Positions 53,293 to 61,846 of a stretch of DNA of 64,000 bases are shown piece after piece. The stretch lies in the NCBI RefSeq assembly GCF_003797765.1, contig NZ_RKMB01000023.1:1-64000 (forward strand). Reading direction: 5' to 3'. Both the position numbers and the translations under genes were made by a program. This DNA is from Ramlibacter sp. WS9. Lineage in GTDB: Bacteria; Pseudomonadota; Gammaproteobacteria; Burkholderiales; Burkholderiaceae_C. The notes below the pieces were generated by a model, which saw only the letters and a program-made list of their open reading frames with translations, ran no database searches and had not been told where the DNA came from. The first letter of the stretch is position 1. Each line of letters opens with the position of its first letter.

Positions 53293-53492
53293 TTCTTAGT
53301 GCTTAAACGACAAAACTTGCACGTTCTAAGTTACTAAACGACAATTTGCTGTTCAAACCCTCTTTCTTAAGTGATTCGGAGTGAAGGCGGATGAGCTGTG
53401 GAGAACTGAATCTAAGTGCCTGAACGACAAATCAGTCATTTTCTTAGTGTCACAGCGACATGTTTGACCAACTTCTAAGTGGAATCGACGAC
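53293..53492 (+). repeat. array of about 23-bp repeats upstream of and into the Fic gene
   Basis: Related strings start at 53293 (TTCTTAGTGCTTAAACGACA), 53324 (TTCTAAGTTACTAAACGACA), 53410 (ATCTAAGTGCCTGAACGACA), 53441 (TTCTTAGTGTCACAGCGACA) and 53473 (TTCTAAGTGGAATCGACGAC); a half copy, TTCTTAAGTG, is at 53364. Rough consensus TTCTNAGTGCNTNAACGACA. Neighbouring copies step by 31-32 bases, three turns of B-DNA. Three copies have AAACGACA or GAACGACA ends. The last copy lies within the Fic coding sequence. Likely a multi-site operator for autoregulation. Confidence 0.75.
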
Positions 53493-54995
53493 CTCCACAT
53501 GAAATCTGCTCGCCTACGCATGCCAACCGATGAGTTGCTGTTCGCGGCATCGTTGCCCAGCGCTGAGGCCAGGAACCTGCAGCGCCAAGCCGCTGTGGGA
53601 GCACTTGTCCGCGTGTGTAAGGGCGTCTATGCCCCTCAAATGCCGAGCGAGGAACTCGCCGCGCTTGTACGTCGCAACTGGCAGCGCGTGGCCGGCGTCG
53701 TCGTGCCCGGGGGAGTGGTCTCGCACATCAGTGCGATGAAGGGCGGGGTGCTACCGACTGGCGATGTGACGCTGTCGCATCCAACCGTCTTCAACAAGAA
53801 GGTGACCCTCCCGGGCTTGGTTGTGCGAGTCGTGCGAGGCCCAGGACCGCTGCCCGGAGACTTGCCGATGGGGACTTCTGGTGTGCACTACGCCGGCCGC
53901 ACGAGAATGCTGCTCGAGAACATTGGCCGCAAGGGAGACCTGCGAGCGCCAATAGAGGATGTCGAGAGCCGGCTTGTTTCGGTGCTCAACGCATCGGGAG
54001 AGAAGGCCCTGAATGACATTCGTGACCAGGCGGCGGCCCTGAGTCCTGCACTGGGCGCTGAGAAGGCCCTGAATGAACTGAGGAGCATCATTGGGGCCCT
54101 GCTGGGGACCCACTCCAAAGGCGAGCTGCGCACCAGGGAGGGCTTGGCAGTTGCACAGGGCTCGCCGGTGGACCAAGTGCGTACAGCTCGATTCGAGGTG
54201 CTGGCCGCGCAGCTTCGAGCCGAGCCGCTGCCACGCATCGAATCGAACGTGGTGGGAATTGCGCGGCAGCATTTCGCCTTTGTCGAGTCGTACTTCTCTA
54301 ACTACGTTGAAGGCACGAAGTTCGACATCGACCAAGCACGGGGCATCGTGATGAACAACACCATCGTGCCCAACCGCCCCAAGGATTCGCACGACATCCT
54401 GGGTGTGTTTCGACTGGCCATCACGTCGCCCTTCCGGGACAGCCCTCCCGTCGCCGGCCCGGAATTTCTGGAAGGCCTGGAACACTGGCATGCGGAAATG
54501 CTGAAGATGCGGCCGGAGGCGAATCCGGGCAAGCCCAAACTTGAGGTGAATTACGCGGGCACGACGAAGTTCGTGGAGCCGGCCTATGTGCGCGGCACCC
54601 TTGCGGAGGGCTCCCGTCTCGCGCTCTCCGTTCCCGAAGGCTTGGCCCGTGCCGTGTACTACGCGTTTCTCGTCTCTGAGGTTCACCCGTTCGACGACGG
54701 CAACGGGCGCCTCTCGCGGTTGGCAATGAACGCGGAGCTCACTCGAACGGGCTTGAGTCGCATCATCATCCCGACCCTCTATCACCCGCAGTATGTGGAT
54801 TGCGCGCGTGCGCTCACCCGAGGCAACGACCCGTCCGGCTTCGTCCGGAGTCTCGCCAAGATGGCGCGATGGGCAAGCCAGTTCGATTACTCGAATCTCG
54901 ATGCGCTCATCACAACTCTGAGGGGAACCAACGCGCTAGAAGAGTCGCCCGCTCAATTCCGCTTGTTGAACGCGGACGGGAGCTATGAGGCCTGA
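53460..54995 (+). CDS. Fic-domain AMP-transferase fused to an AbiEi-like N-terminal domain
   Basis: 511 residues. About 20-150 resemble the AbiEi-type antitoxin/HTH region (ALVRVCKGVYAP; GGVVSHISAMKGGVLP). From about 265 it is a Fic protein: the inhibitory-helix motif S280-x3-E284-G285 (SNYVEG) and the catalytic HPFDDGNGR at 409-417 are both intact, so it should be self-restrained and able to AMPylate. A 17-bp direct repeat (GAGAAGGCCCTGAATGA at 54000 and 54060) gives two EKALN segments. ATG at 53460 has no clear ribosome site; 53499 is an alternative. GC and codon use are lower than in neighbouring genes; probably accessory. Confidence 0.87.
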   Translation: MFDQLLSGIDDLHMKSARLRMPTDELLFAASLPSAEARNLQRQAAVGALVRVCKGVYAPQMPSEELAALVRRNWQRVAGVVVPGGVVSHISAMKGGVLPTGDVTLSHPTVFNKKVTLPGLVVRVVRGPGPLPGDLPMGTSGVHYAGRTRMLLENIGRKGDLRAPIEDVESRLVSVLNASGEKALNDIRDQAAALSPALGAEKALNELRSIIGALLGTHSKGELRTREGLAVAQGSPVDQVRTARFEVLAAQLRAEPLPRIESNVVGIARQHFAFVESYFSNYVEGTKFDIDQARGIVMNNTIVPNRPKDSHDILGVFRLAITSPFRDSPPVAGPEFLEGLEHWHAEMLKMRPEANPGKPKLEVNYAGTTKFVEPAYVRGTLAEGSRLALSVPEGLARAVYYAFLVSEVHPFDDGNGRLSRLAMNAELTRTGLSRIIIPTLYHPQYVDCARALTRGNDPSGFVRSLAKMARWASQFDYSNLDALITTLRGTNALEESPAQFRLLNADGSYEA

Positions 54996-55050
54996 TTGGT
55001 AGCATCCCCGTTGGGCCGCAGCGCCATCGGAGCCCGCCGGCGAGTGCGAC

Positions 55051-55236
55051 TCAGTAGCCGACGCGCAGCAGGCGCTGGGCGCGAGCGCTCAGTTTGGCAT
55101 CGAAGCCGGCCTGGTCCAAGTCGCGCGCGACCGAAGCCCAGTTCTTGAAGAACGAAGCCAGGATGGCGAGACCGGCGGTGAGGCGGCTGGCACCGGCGTG
55201 GTTGGCGGAGTGGCTGCCGTAAACGAGGGTGGTCAT
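55051..55236 (-). CDS. small hypothetical protein (61 aa)
   Basis: MTTLVYGSHSANHAGASRLT followed by GLAILASFFKNWASVARDLDQ and a basic C-terminal helix (KLSARAQRLLRVGY). AGGAAAAAAATC precedes the ATG on the minus strand. It is third in a line of short minus-strand genes downstream of a membrane protein. I do not recognise a family. Confidence 0.55.
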   Translation of the reverse strand: MTTLVYGSHSANHAGASRLTAGLAILASFFKNWASVARDLDQAGFDAKLSARAQRLLRVGY

Positions 55237-55281
55237 GATTTTTTTCCTTCGATCAGAGAGTTGAAAACTGAAATGCTGGAT

Positions 55282-55431
55282 TCAGGGTTGGCGGCGAAGC
55301 TCGTTGGTGCGGCGCCGCTCCCGCTGGCGCAGCGCGATGCGATAGGACCAGGCATCGAGCCCCGCCAACCACCTCGCCGGCAACCGCCGCAGAAGCGGCA
55401 GCAGCCAAGCTGAGTAAGCGATCGCACTCAT
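55282..55431 (-). CDS. small basic hypothetical protein (49 aa)
   Basis: MSAIAYSAWLLPLLRRLPAR then WLAGLDAWSYRIALRQRERR. A short hydrophobic start is followed by an arginine-rich amphipathic helix; it may sit on the membrane surface. It begins 14 bases after the stop of the 146-residue membrane protein. Alternative frames here are less protein-like. Function unknown. Confidence 0.55.
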   Translation of the reverse strand: MSAIAYSAWLLPLLRRLPARWLAGLDAWSYRIALRQRERRRTNELRRQP

Positions 55432-55445
55432 CGTGAGCTCCGTGC

Positions 55446-55886
55446 TCAGTAATAGGCCTTGATGTCGCGCGAGGCGCTGGCGCTCATGGCACGGCTGATG
55501 TCGGCCATCACGCGGGCGTCCGTCAGTGCGACTTCCCAGAGCTTGCGGTCTTCTTCGGCCTGAACGCGGGACGCGTTCCAGCGGCGCAGGCCGGCACGCG
55601 TTGCCGCAACTGCGCGCTTGGCCGGCGACGCCAGCAGCGCCAGTGACGCGAAGGCAATGGCCCACAACACGATCCAGGCGGCCAGCAGATGGCCCTCGGT
55701 CCAGGTGTCGACCACCTGGTTGGCCACCACCATCAGGGCGGCGACGATGGCGGCCAGCAACAGGCTGGCTGCGGCGCGGGCGCCGTTGAAACGGCTCGCG
55801 GCGTGCTTCACTTCATTGACGAAGCGTTCGGCGCGGACGACGCCGAGGTGTTCGGTGGGATGGTCCACGCGGGCAAATGCAGTCAT
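55446..55886 (-). CDS. membrane protein with two helices (146 aa)
   Basis: Residues about 38-90 hold two transmembrane helices (AAASLLLAAIVAALMVVANQVV; HLLAAWIVLWAIAFASLALL). The C-terminal part is a charged helix (VQAEEDRKLWEVALTDARVM) in the cytoplasm or periplasm. It is divergent from a LysR gene and is the lead gene of three small minus-strand genes, a likely target of that regulator. No known function. Confidence 0.65.
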   Translation of the reverse strand: MTAFARVDHPTEHLGVVRAERFVNEVKHAASRFNGARAAASLLLAAIVAALMVVANQVVDTWTEGHLLAAWIVLWAIAFASLALLASPAKRAVAATRAGLRRWNASRVQAEEDRKLWEVALTDARVMADISRAMSASASRDIKAYY

Positions 55887-55947
55887 GGTTTTCTTCCCCT
55901 TTTCAGGCGCTTGGTGGCGGTATTGCCATTGGGCGTAGGGTGATACT

Positions 55948-56008
55948 AGGGTGAACCCTGATATTTATCCACTTTTGATTCGTGATGACTATCATTCAGG
56001 ATAATGAT
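55948..56008. promoter_or_regulatory. palindromes in the LysR divergent region
   Basis: AGGGTGAACCCT (55948-55959) is a palindrome with a two-base centre, and ATCATT (55991-55996) pairs with AATGAT (56003-56008), overlapping the LysR ATG. LysR proteins usually bind T-N11-A sites in such divergent regions; these are the candidates. Confidence 0.45.
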
Positions 56009-56972
56009 GAAAGCCCCGAACTTCCGCACGCTCGACCTGAACCTCCTGCGGGTCTTCGATGAGGTCATGACAGAGCGCAACCTCACCCGCGCGGCGCGCA
56101 ATCTCGCCATGACGCAGCCGGCCGTGAGCAACGCGCTCAACCGGTTGCGCGACTCCGTGGGCGACAAGCTGGTGGTGCGCAGCGGCTATGGCATCGAGCC
56201 CACGCCGCGCGCGCTGGCGCTCTGGCCCGCGATCTCCGACGCCCTGCGGCAGATGGAGGCCTCGCTGTCACCGGGCGACTTCACGGCCTCGGAGGCGGTC
56301 AACACCTTCGTGCTGGCCATGGCCGACGCGACCGCGGCCGAAATCGTCCCCGGGCTGGTCGAGATCATCGAACGCGATGCGCCAGGCGTGTCGATGCGGG
56401 TGCTGCCGCTGACCACGCGCGACCCGCGCCGGCTGCTGGATGAAGGCGAGATGGACCTCGCGATCGGCTTCTTCCCCGCCGTGCTGGCCGACCTGACGGC
56501 GCAGGCCCAGGCCGGCAACATGGCGGCCTTCGACCACCAGCGCCTCTTCCACGGCGAATACGTCTGCGTGATGCGCAAGGACCATCCGCTGGCGAAAGGC
56601 CCACTGACAATCAAGCGCTACACCCAGGCACACCATCTGCTCGTGAGCTTTTCCGGGCGGCCGTTCGGCTTCGTCGATGAAGCGCTGGCCTCGCTCGGCC
56701 ACAAGCGCCGCATCGTGCTGACGGTGAACCAGTTCTTCACCGCGGGCCGCGTCGTCGCCACCTCCGACCTGCTGTCCGTGCTGCCGCGCCACTTCGTCCG
56801 GGTGACCGGCATGGCGGACGAATTCGTGCTGCGCGACCTGCCCTTCGATGTCTCGCCCGTCCACGTGGATTCGCTCTGGCACCGGCGCCAAGGGCAAAGA
56901 AGCGATCACGCGTGGCTGCGGCTCGCGGTGGCCGCGGCGTCCCAGAAGGCGTTCGGCGAGGCCGGCCGCTAG
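56004..56972 (+). CDS. LysR-family transcriptional regulator
   Basis: 322 residues: N-terminal winged helix (LDLNLLRVFDEVMTERNLTR, NLAMTQPAVSNALNRLR) and a C-terminal periplasmic-binding-like effector domain (EIVPGLVEIIERDAPGVSMRV; DLAIGFFPAVL). It resembles the NodD/PcpR branch that begins RxLDLNLL. Two ATGs lie in tandem at 56004 and 56007. Divergent from the small membrane-protein genes; the serine hydrolase 129 bases downstream may also be under its control. Confidence 0.88.
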   Translation: MMKAPNFRTLDLNLLRVFDEVMTERNLTRAARNLAMTQPAVSNALNRLRDSVGDKLVVRSGYGIEPTPRALALWPAISDALRQMEASLSPGDFTASEAVNTFVLAMADATAAEIVPGLVEIIERDAPGVSMRVLPLTTRDPRRLLDEGEMDLAIGFFPAVLADLTAQAQAGNMAAFDHQRLFHGEYVCVMRKDHPLAKGPLTIKRYTQAHHLLVSFSGRPFGFVDEALASLGHKRRIVLTVNQFFTAGRVVATSDLLSVLPRHFVRVTGMADEFVLRDLPFDVSPVHVDSLWHRRQGQRSDHAWLRLAVAAASQKAFGEAGR

Positions 56973-57101
56973 CAGCCGCCACCTGCGGCGTGTCGCCCAG
57001 GCGGCTCGATTTCCCTTTGGCGACGACGCGCTGCCGTCCGGCGGTAGTGCCTCGGCGCCGCGCTGCGAAGAATGACTGTCACCCCAATAAAGGAGACAGC
57101 C

Positions 57102-58511
57102 ATGCAGATCCACTCCCTCCCCACATCCCGCCGCGGATTCCTCTCGCTCGGCGGCGCCGCTCTGGCCAGTGCCGCAGCCGGCGCCACCTTGAGCGGCTGC
57201 GGCGGCGCGCACGCTGCCGACGCCAGCTTCTGGACGACCACCAACCCCGGTGTCAGCGCCACCGCTGCCAATGGCGCGAAGATCAATGGCTTCGTCGCAC
57301 CGCAGTTCCAGGGCGTGTTCGACGCGTTTGTCGCCAACTTCAACACCCGCTCGGAGATCGGCGCGTCGGTGGCCGTGACGGTGAATGGCGCGCCGGTCGT
57401 GGAAGCCTGGGGTGGCTACGCGGACGCGCTGTCGCCGCAGCCGTCGCAAACCTGGAACCGCGACACGGTGTCGCTGGTGTTTTCGTGCACCAAGGGCGCG
57501 ACTGCCTTGTGCGCCCACATGCTGATCGCGCAAGGCAAGCTGGAACTGGACAAGCCGGTCGCCCAGTACTGGCCCGAGTTCGCCGCCAACGGCAAGGGCG
57601 CCATCACCGTGCGCATGCTGCTGCAGCACCAGGCCGGCCTGGCGGCGATCCCGTTCAGTCTGCCGGTGCCGCCGGGCGGCTGGGCCGACTGGAACCTGAT
57701 GACCTCGCTGCTCGCGCAAGCCACGCCGTTCTGGGAGCCGGGCACCGGCCACGGCTACCACGCACTGACGTTCGGCTGGCTGGTCGGCGAGCTGGTGCGC
57801 CGGGCGAGCGGCAAGTCGCTCGGCACCTTCTTCCAGGAGCAGGTCGCGCAGCCATTGGGCGCGGACTTCTGGATCGGTATGCCCACGGCCCAGCTGCCCC
57901 GCGTCGCGCCGATGCTGGGTGCGACCGAAGCGCTGGCCTACGAGCCTTTCCTGGCCAAGATCTTTTCGGACCCGAGCTCGATGCAGTCGGCCGTGTTCTT
58001 CAACCTGGGGGGTTGGCTGGGCCTGCCGCCCAGCACGCCGCCAGCGTACAACACCGAAGCATCGCTCAAGGCCGAGATTCCCGCAGCCGGCGGCGTGACG
58101 AACGCGCGCGGCCTGGCCACCATGTATGCCGCACTCGCCAACGGCGGCGCGCTCGGTGCGACGCGCCTGCTGCCCAGCGACTACGCCGCCACCATGGGAC
58201 TCATCCACAGCGCGTCCCTGGTCGACCGCACGGTGCTGGTCCCCACGCGCTTCGGCCAGGGCTTTCACGGCAGCATCGACAACCGCGTACTCGGCCCGGG
58301 CCTCTCGGTGATCATGGGCGCCAACGCGTTCGGCCACGCCGGCTTCGGGGGCAGCGTGGGCTTTGCGGACCCGCAGGCGAAACTTTCCTTCGGCTACAAC
58401 ATGAACAGGATGGGTCCCGGTACCGGCCTGAACGACCGCGGCCAGTCGCTGGTCGATGCCACCTACCGCGCGCTCAACTATTCGGGCAACAAGTGGGGCG
58501 CGTGGGTGTAA
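57102..58511 (+). CDS. serine hydrolase, beta-lactamase class C/EstB family
   Basis: 469-residue precursor. The signal TSRRGFLSLGGAALASAAAG has a twin-arginine motif and LSGC looks like a lipobox. The SxxK nucleophile pair is in VFSCTKGATAL; the second motif YxN-like Tyr is in GHGYHALTFGW, and HAGFGG near the C-terminus takes the KTG/HxG place. Such proteins act as esterases or D-amino-acid peptidases; true beta-lactam resistance is not implied. ATG at 57102 chosen for AAGGAGA upstream. Confidence 0.87.
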   Translation: MQIHSLPTSRRGFLSLGGAALASAAAGATLSGCGGAHAADASFWTTTNPGVSATAANGAKINGFVAPQFQGVFDAFVANFNTRSEIGASVAVTVNGAPVVEAWGGYADALSPQPSQTWNRDTVSLVFSCTKGATALCAHMLIAQGKLELDKPVAQYWPEFAANGKGAITVRMLLQHQAGLAAIPFSLPVPPGGWADWNLMTSLLAQATPFWEPGTGHGYHALTFGWLVGELVRRASGKSLGTFFQEQVAQPLGADFWIGMPTAQLPRVAPMLGATEALAYEPFLAKIFSDPSSMQSAVFFNLGGWLGLPPSTPPAYNTEASLKAEIPAAGGVTNARGLATMYAALANGGALGATRLLPSDYAATMGLIHSASLVDRTVLVPTRFGQGFHGSIDNRVLGPGLSVIMGANAFGHAGFGGSVGFADPQAKLSFGYNMNRMGPGTGLNDRGQSLVDATYRALNYSGNKWGAWV

Positions 58512-58546
58512 CGCAGGCGGCAACACCGGATTGACCGGCGCGGCGC

Positions 58547-59524
58547 ATGGGCTTACGGTGCGCCATGGTCAGTGCCAACGACCCCACCATGGCCCCCGCC
58601 CAGCGCTGGCGCTCGCAGTTCCACACGTCTTGCGCCGACGAGGCGGTCGAGACCGTGGAGCGCCTCTACGGGCCGCACTCGCTGGCATTGCGCACACGGA
58701 CGGGGCTCGACATGCGGTTGGCCGGCTTCGACGTGGGCCGCCTCACGGTGTCCAGCATCGAATATGGCTGCGTGGCAACAGCCCGCACCGAGGAGCCGCA
58801 CGACTACTGGGTCTTCTCTTACGCGGCGCGAGGTGAGATCGTGCTCGGCAAGGACATTGTGCGGGCCGGCACCGCAGGCGTGCGCACGCCGGATGCCGCC
58901 GGCGATCTGCCGATGTCCGCCGACCTGCGCTTGATGAACCTGAAAGTCACGCAAGCCGACCTCATGGGCGCGGCGCGCACGCTGTTCGGCGAACTGCCGG
59001 CCGCTCCGCTGGGTTTCATGGAACTGGCCGCGCCCGGCTCGGCGCCGGCGTTGCATCTGCAAGGCTTGATGCAGCGGCTGAACCAGCTGCCCGTGTGCCC
59101 GGGGCCGCAAGCCGCGCTGATCGAGCGGCGCTGGCAGGAGGCGGCGCTGCTTGAATTGTTCTTGCTGTGGCCACACACCTGGTCGCGTTACCTCGGCTCC
59201 GAGGCACCACGAGGCAGCGCCGTGGAGAGGGCGATCGACTACATCCAGGCGAACGCCGGTGCCGACGTGACGCTGGCCGATGTAGCCGCTGCCGCCGGTG
59301 TGGGCGCCCGCGCGCTCACCAGCGGGTTCGAGAAGAAACTCGGCATCTCGCCGATGCGCTATCTGCAGCAGTGCCGGCTCGAACGCGCGCGGGCAGACTT
59401 GCTGGACGCGCGCGCGAGCGTCACCGAAATCGCGTACCGCTGGGGCTTCGGCAACCTGGGCGACTTCGCGGCGCGCTACCGCGAGCGCTTCGGCGAGAAG
59501 CCGAGCGAAACACTGCGCCGTTAG
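58547..59524 (+). CDS. AraC-family transcriptional regulator
   Basis: 325 residues: an AraC_binding_2-like N-terminal domain (about 30-190) and a C-terminal pair of HTH motifs (AIDYIQANAGADVTLADVAA; SPMRYLQQCRLERARADLL; VTEIAYRWGFGNLGDFAARY). Start at 58547 or the ATG at 58565; neither has a clear ribosome site. It lies 35 bases after the serine hydrolase and probably regulates it or a linked gene. Confidence 0.87.
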   Translation: MGLRCAMVSANDPTMAPAQRWRSQFHTSCADEAVETVERLYGPHSLALRTRTGLDMRLAGFDVGRLTVSSIEYGCVATARTEEPHDYWVFSYAARGEIVLGKDIVRAGTAGVRTPDAAGDLPMSADLRLMNLKVTQADLMGAARTLFGELPAAPLGFMELAAPGSAPALHLQGLMQRLNQLPVCPGPQAALIERRWQEAALLELFLLWPHTWSRYLGSEAPRGSAVERAIDYIQANAGADVTLADVAAAAGVGARALTSGFEKKLGISPMRYLQQCRLERARADLLDARASVTEIAYRWGFGNLGDFAARYRERFGEKPSETLRR

Positions 59525-59540
59525 TTCGGTCTATCGCGCC

Positions 59541-59741
59541 TTAGCGCACGACGCGCAGATAAGCGCTGGCGGCGATTCGCAATTCTTCGGCCTGCTGCGG
59601 GTCGGTCCCTGCGCGGGCTTCGGCGCTTTCCATGAGGCAGCGCGCGACGCCGGGGACGGCGGGCGTGGCCTTGAGCAGACGGGCAAGTTGGGCGATAAGG
59701 GCGTACATGGCTGGGTCGCCGGTGAGGGCGCGAGTGAACAT
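59541..59741 (-). CDS. small hypothetical helical protein (66 aa)
   Basis: MFTRALTGDPAMYALIAQLA, then a linker (KATPAVPG) and a helix GTDPQQAEELRIAASAYLRV. Soluble, no motif recognised. I start at 59741; a longer frame to 59816 is possible but less protein-like. It sits alone on the minus strand between AraC and the histidine kinase. Confidence 0.5.
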   Translation of the reverse strand: MFTRALTGDPAMYALIAQLARLLKATPAVPGVARCLMESAEARAGTDPQQAEELRIAASAYLRVVR

Positions 59742-59898
59742 GAAACAAGAATAAGGGTTTTCCCTAGGGTCGCAAGTCCAATCCGGCCGTGTTGTCATGC
59801 AACTCGCGCATGGCAAGGGCCCGCCCCCGACATGGCCGGCGCCGGCTGAAGGCGATAGTTCACTGAAAACGCGGGCTGCAAGGCGCTATGCTCCAACG

Positions 59899-61845
59899 AT
59901 GAGCTCGCCCCCCAGCCCCGCTCCCGCCGCGCCTTCCCAGGCCGTGGATTGGCTGGTGCAAGTCGGTCTCGCGGTGGAAGAGATGCTGTGGGTCTGGGAC
60001 GCCGCCAGCGGCCGCGTGCTGTTCGCCAACCAGGCGTTCGAACGCTTCTGGGGCGTCGGCGCGAAGGAGCTGGGGCATGGGCGCGAGGCCCTGCTCGATC
60101 GCATCCACGCCGACGACCGCGACCGCATCAAGCGCGCGCGCCAGCACGTGCTGCAGTCGGCGTACAGCGAAGAGTACCGAGTCATTGTCCCGGAGAAGGA
60201 CAAGAAGTCCGGCCGCACCGGGCGGCTGCGCGAGCGTGCTTTCTCCAGCCGCGGCCCCAATGGCGCGCCTTGCATCACGCATGTGGCGCGCGACATCTCC
60301 TGGCAGTTCGACACCACCGCGCAGCTGCGCGACGAGATCAGCCGCCGCGCCGACGCCGAGCGCAGCCTGAGCGACGCGACGCACCGGCTCGAAACCCTCA
60401 TCGCCAGCGCCAACGACGCGGTGATCACAATCGACGACAAGAGTGCCGTCGTCGACTGGAATGCAACGGCCGAGCGCATGTTCGGCTGGAGCCGGCAGGA
60501 GGCGCTGGGCCACACGCTGACGGAGATGATCATTCCGCCCGCGTTCCGCCAGCATCACGAAGAGGGCATCGCGCGCTTCCTGCGCGACGGCACCGGCACC
60601 ATCTTCAACCGCCGGGTGGAAACACTGGCGCTGCGGCGCAACGGCGAGGAGTTCAACGTCGAACTGTCGATCTGGCCCGTGCGCGCCGGCGACAGCTACA
60701 CCTTCAGCTCCTTCATTCGCGACATCTCGCGGCGCAAGGCCGCCGAGAAGGCGCTCGCCGAGTCCGAGGTCAAGTACCGCAAGGTGGTGGAGAACGTCAA
60801 CGAGGGCATCCTCATCACGGCGGGCGGCCGCATCCTGTACGCCAATCCGCGCGCGCTGGAACTCACCGGCCTGGACGACGAGACCGCCAAGTCCAGGCCC
60901 TTCATCGAATTCATCCACCCGGACGACCGTGAGCTGGTGCTGGGCAACCATATGCGTCGGCTGAAGGGCGAGCCGGTCGAGAACCACTACCAGTTCCGCG
61001 TGATCCACAAGAACGGCGACGTGCGCTGGCTTGAGATCAGCGCCGTGGTGTTCGAGTGGCAGAACGCGCCGGCGACGCTGAACTTCCTGACCGACGTGAC
61101 CGAGCGCCGCCGGGTCGAGCAGGACATGCTGTCGGCGCTGGCTCGCGAGCGCGAACTGTCCGAACTGAAGTCGCGCTTCGTTGCCGTCGCGTCTCACGAG
61201 TTCCGAACGCCGCTCGCGGCAATCCTGTCGTCGATCGAGCTGCTGGACGACTACGGCACGCGCCTGCCGGAAGACGAACGCAAGGAGATCGTCGGGCTGA
61301 TCAAGAACGCGGTGGCGCGGATGAACAAGATGGTCGAACAGGTGCTGGTGACGAGCCGGCTCGAGGCCGGCAGCTTCGCTTTCGAGCCCAAGGCACGCAA
61401 CGTGCCCGAGCTGCTGGTGCAGGTGGCCGCCGAGATGGATCAAGCGCACCCCCAGGCGGCACGCATCGCGATGCGCTGCGAAGGCGTCGAGCAGGTGCGC
61501 CTGGTCGACGGCAAGCTGCTCAGCCACATCCTCGTAAACCTGCTCACCAACGCGCTGAAATATTCGCCCCCCGACAGCGGCGTGACCTGCACCGCCACGG
61601 CCGAGGGCGAGCTGCTGCACCTGTCGATCGCCGACCGGGGCATCGGCATCCCGCCGGCCGACCTGCCGCGCCTGTTCGAGTCGTTCCACCGCGGCACCAA
61701 CGTCGGCAACATCCAGGGCACCGGGATCGGCCTGCACATCGTCAAGGAGTGCGTGGCGCTGCACCAGGGCACCATCGACGTCCGGAGCGAGCCGGGCCAG
61801 GGCGCGACCTTCCACGTGCAACTGCACGCGCCCCTCGTGGCCTGA
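59899..61845 (+). CDS. PAS-domain sensor histidine kinase
   Basis: 648 residues, no transmembrane helices, so a soluble cytoplasmic sensor. Three PAS domains (about 15-135, 160-278 and 288-403) precede a HisKA domain with phospho-acceptor His433 (VAVASHEFRTPLA) and a HATPase_c domain (LVNLLTNALKYSPPD; GIGIPPADLPRLFESFHRG; GTGIGLHIVKECV). PAS domains could sense redox, oxygen or a small ligand; no haem or flavin signature is certain. One base separates it from the response regulator. Confidence 0.92.
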   Translation: MSSPPSPAPAAPSQAVDWLVQVGLAVEEMLWVWDAASGRVLFANQAFERFWGVGAKELGHGREALLDRIHADDRDRIKRARQHVLQSAYSEEYRVIVPEKDKKSGRTGRLRERAFSSRGPNGAPCITHVARDISWQFDTTAQLRDEISRRADAERSLSDATHRLETLIASANDAVITIDDKSAVVDWNATAERMFGWSRQEALGHTLTEMIIPPAFRQHHEEGIARFLRDGTGTIFNRRVETLALRRNGEEFNVELSIWPVRAGDSYTFSSFIRDISRRKAAEKALAESEVKYRKVVENVNEGILITAGGRILYANPRALELTGLDDETAKSRPFIEFIHPDDRELVLGNHMRRLKGEPVENHYQFRVIHKNGDVRWLEISAVVFEWQNAPATLNFLTDVTERRRVEQDMLSALARERELSELKSRFVAVASHEFRTPLAAILSSIELLDDYGTRLPEDERKEIVGLIKNAVARMNKMVEQVLVTSRLEAGSFAFEPKARNVPELLVQVAAEMDQAHPQAARIAMRCEGVEQVRLVDGKLLSHILVNLLTNALKYSPPDSGVTCTATAEGELLHLSIADRGIGIPPADLPRLFESFHRGTNVGNIQGTGIGLHIVKECVALHQGTIDVRSEPGQGATFHVQLHAPLVA

Positions 61846-61846
61846 C

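Noticed and set aside
53293..53492. CRISPR array
   Set aside because: Repeats diverge, spacing is about 8 bases in places and irregular elsewhere, and no cas genes are present; an operator array explains it better.
57102..58511. antibiotic-resistance beta-lactamase
   Set aside because: The protein has the fold and SxxK motif but is longer, lipoprotein/Tat-like and closer to EstB-type esterases; resistance cannot be claimed.
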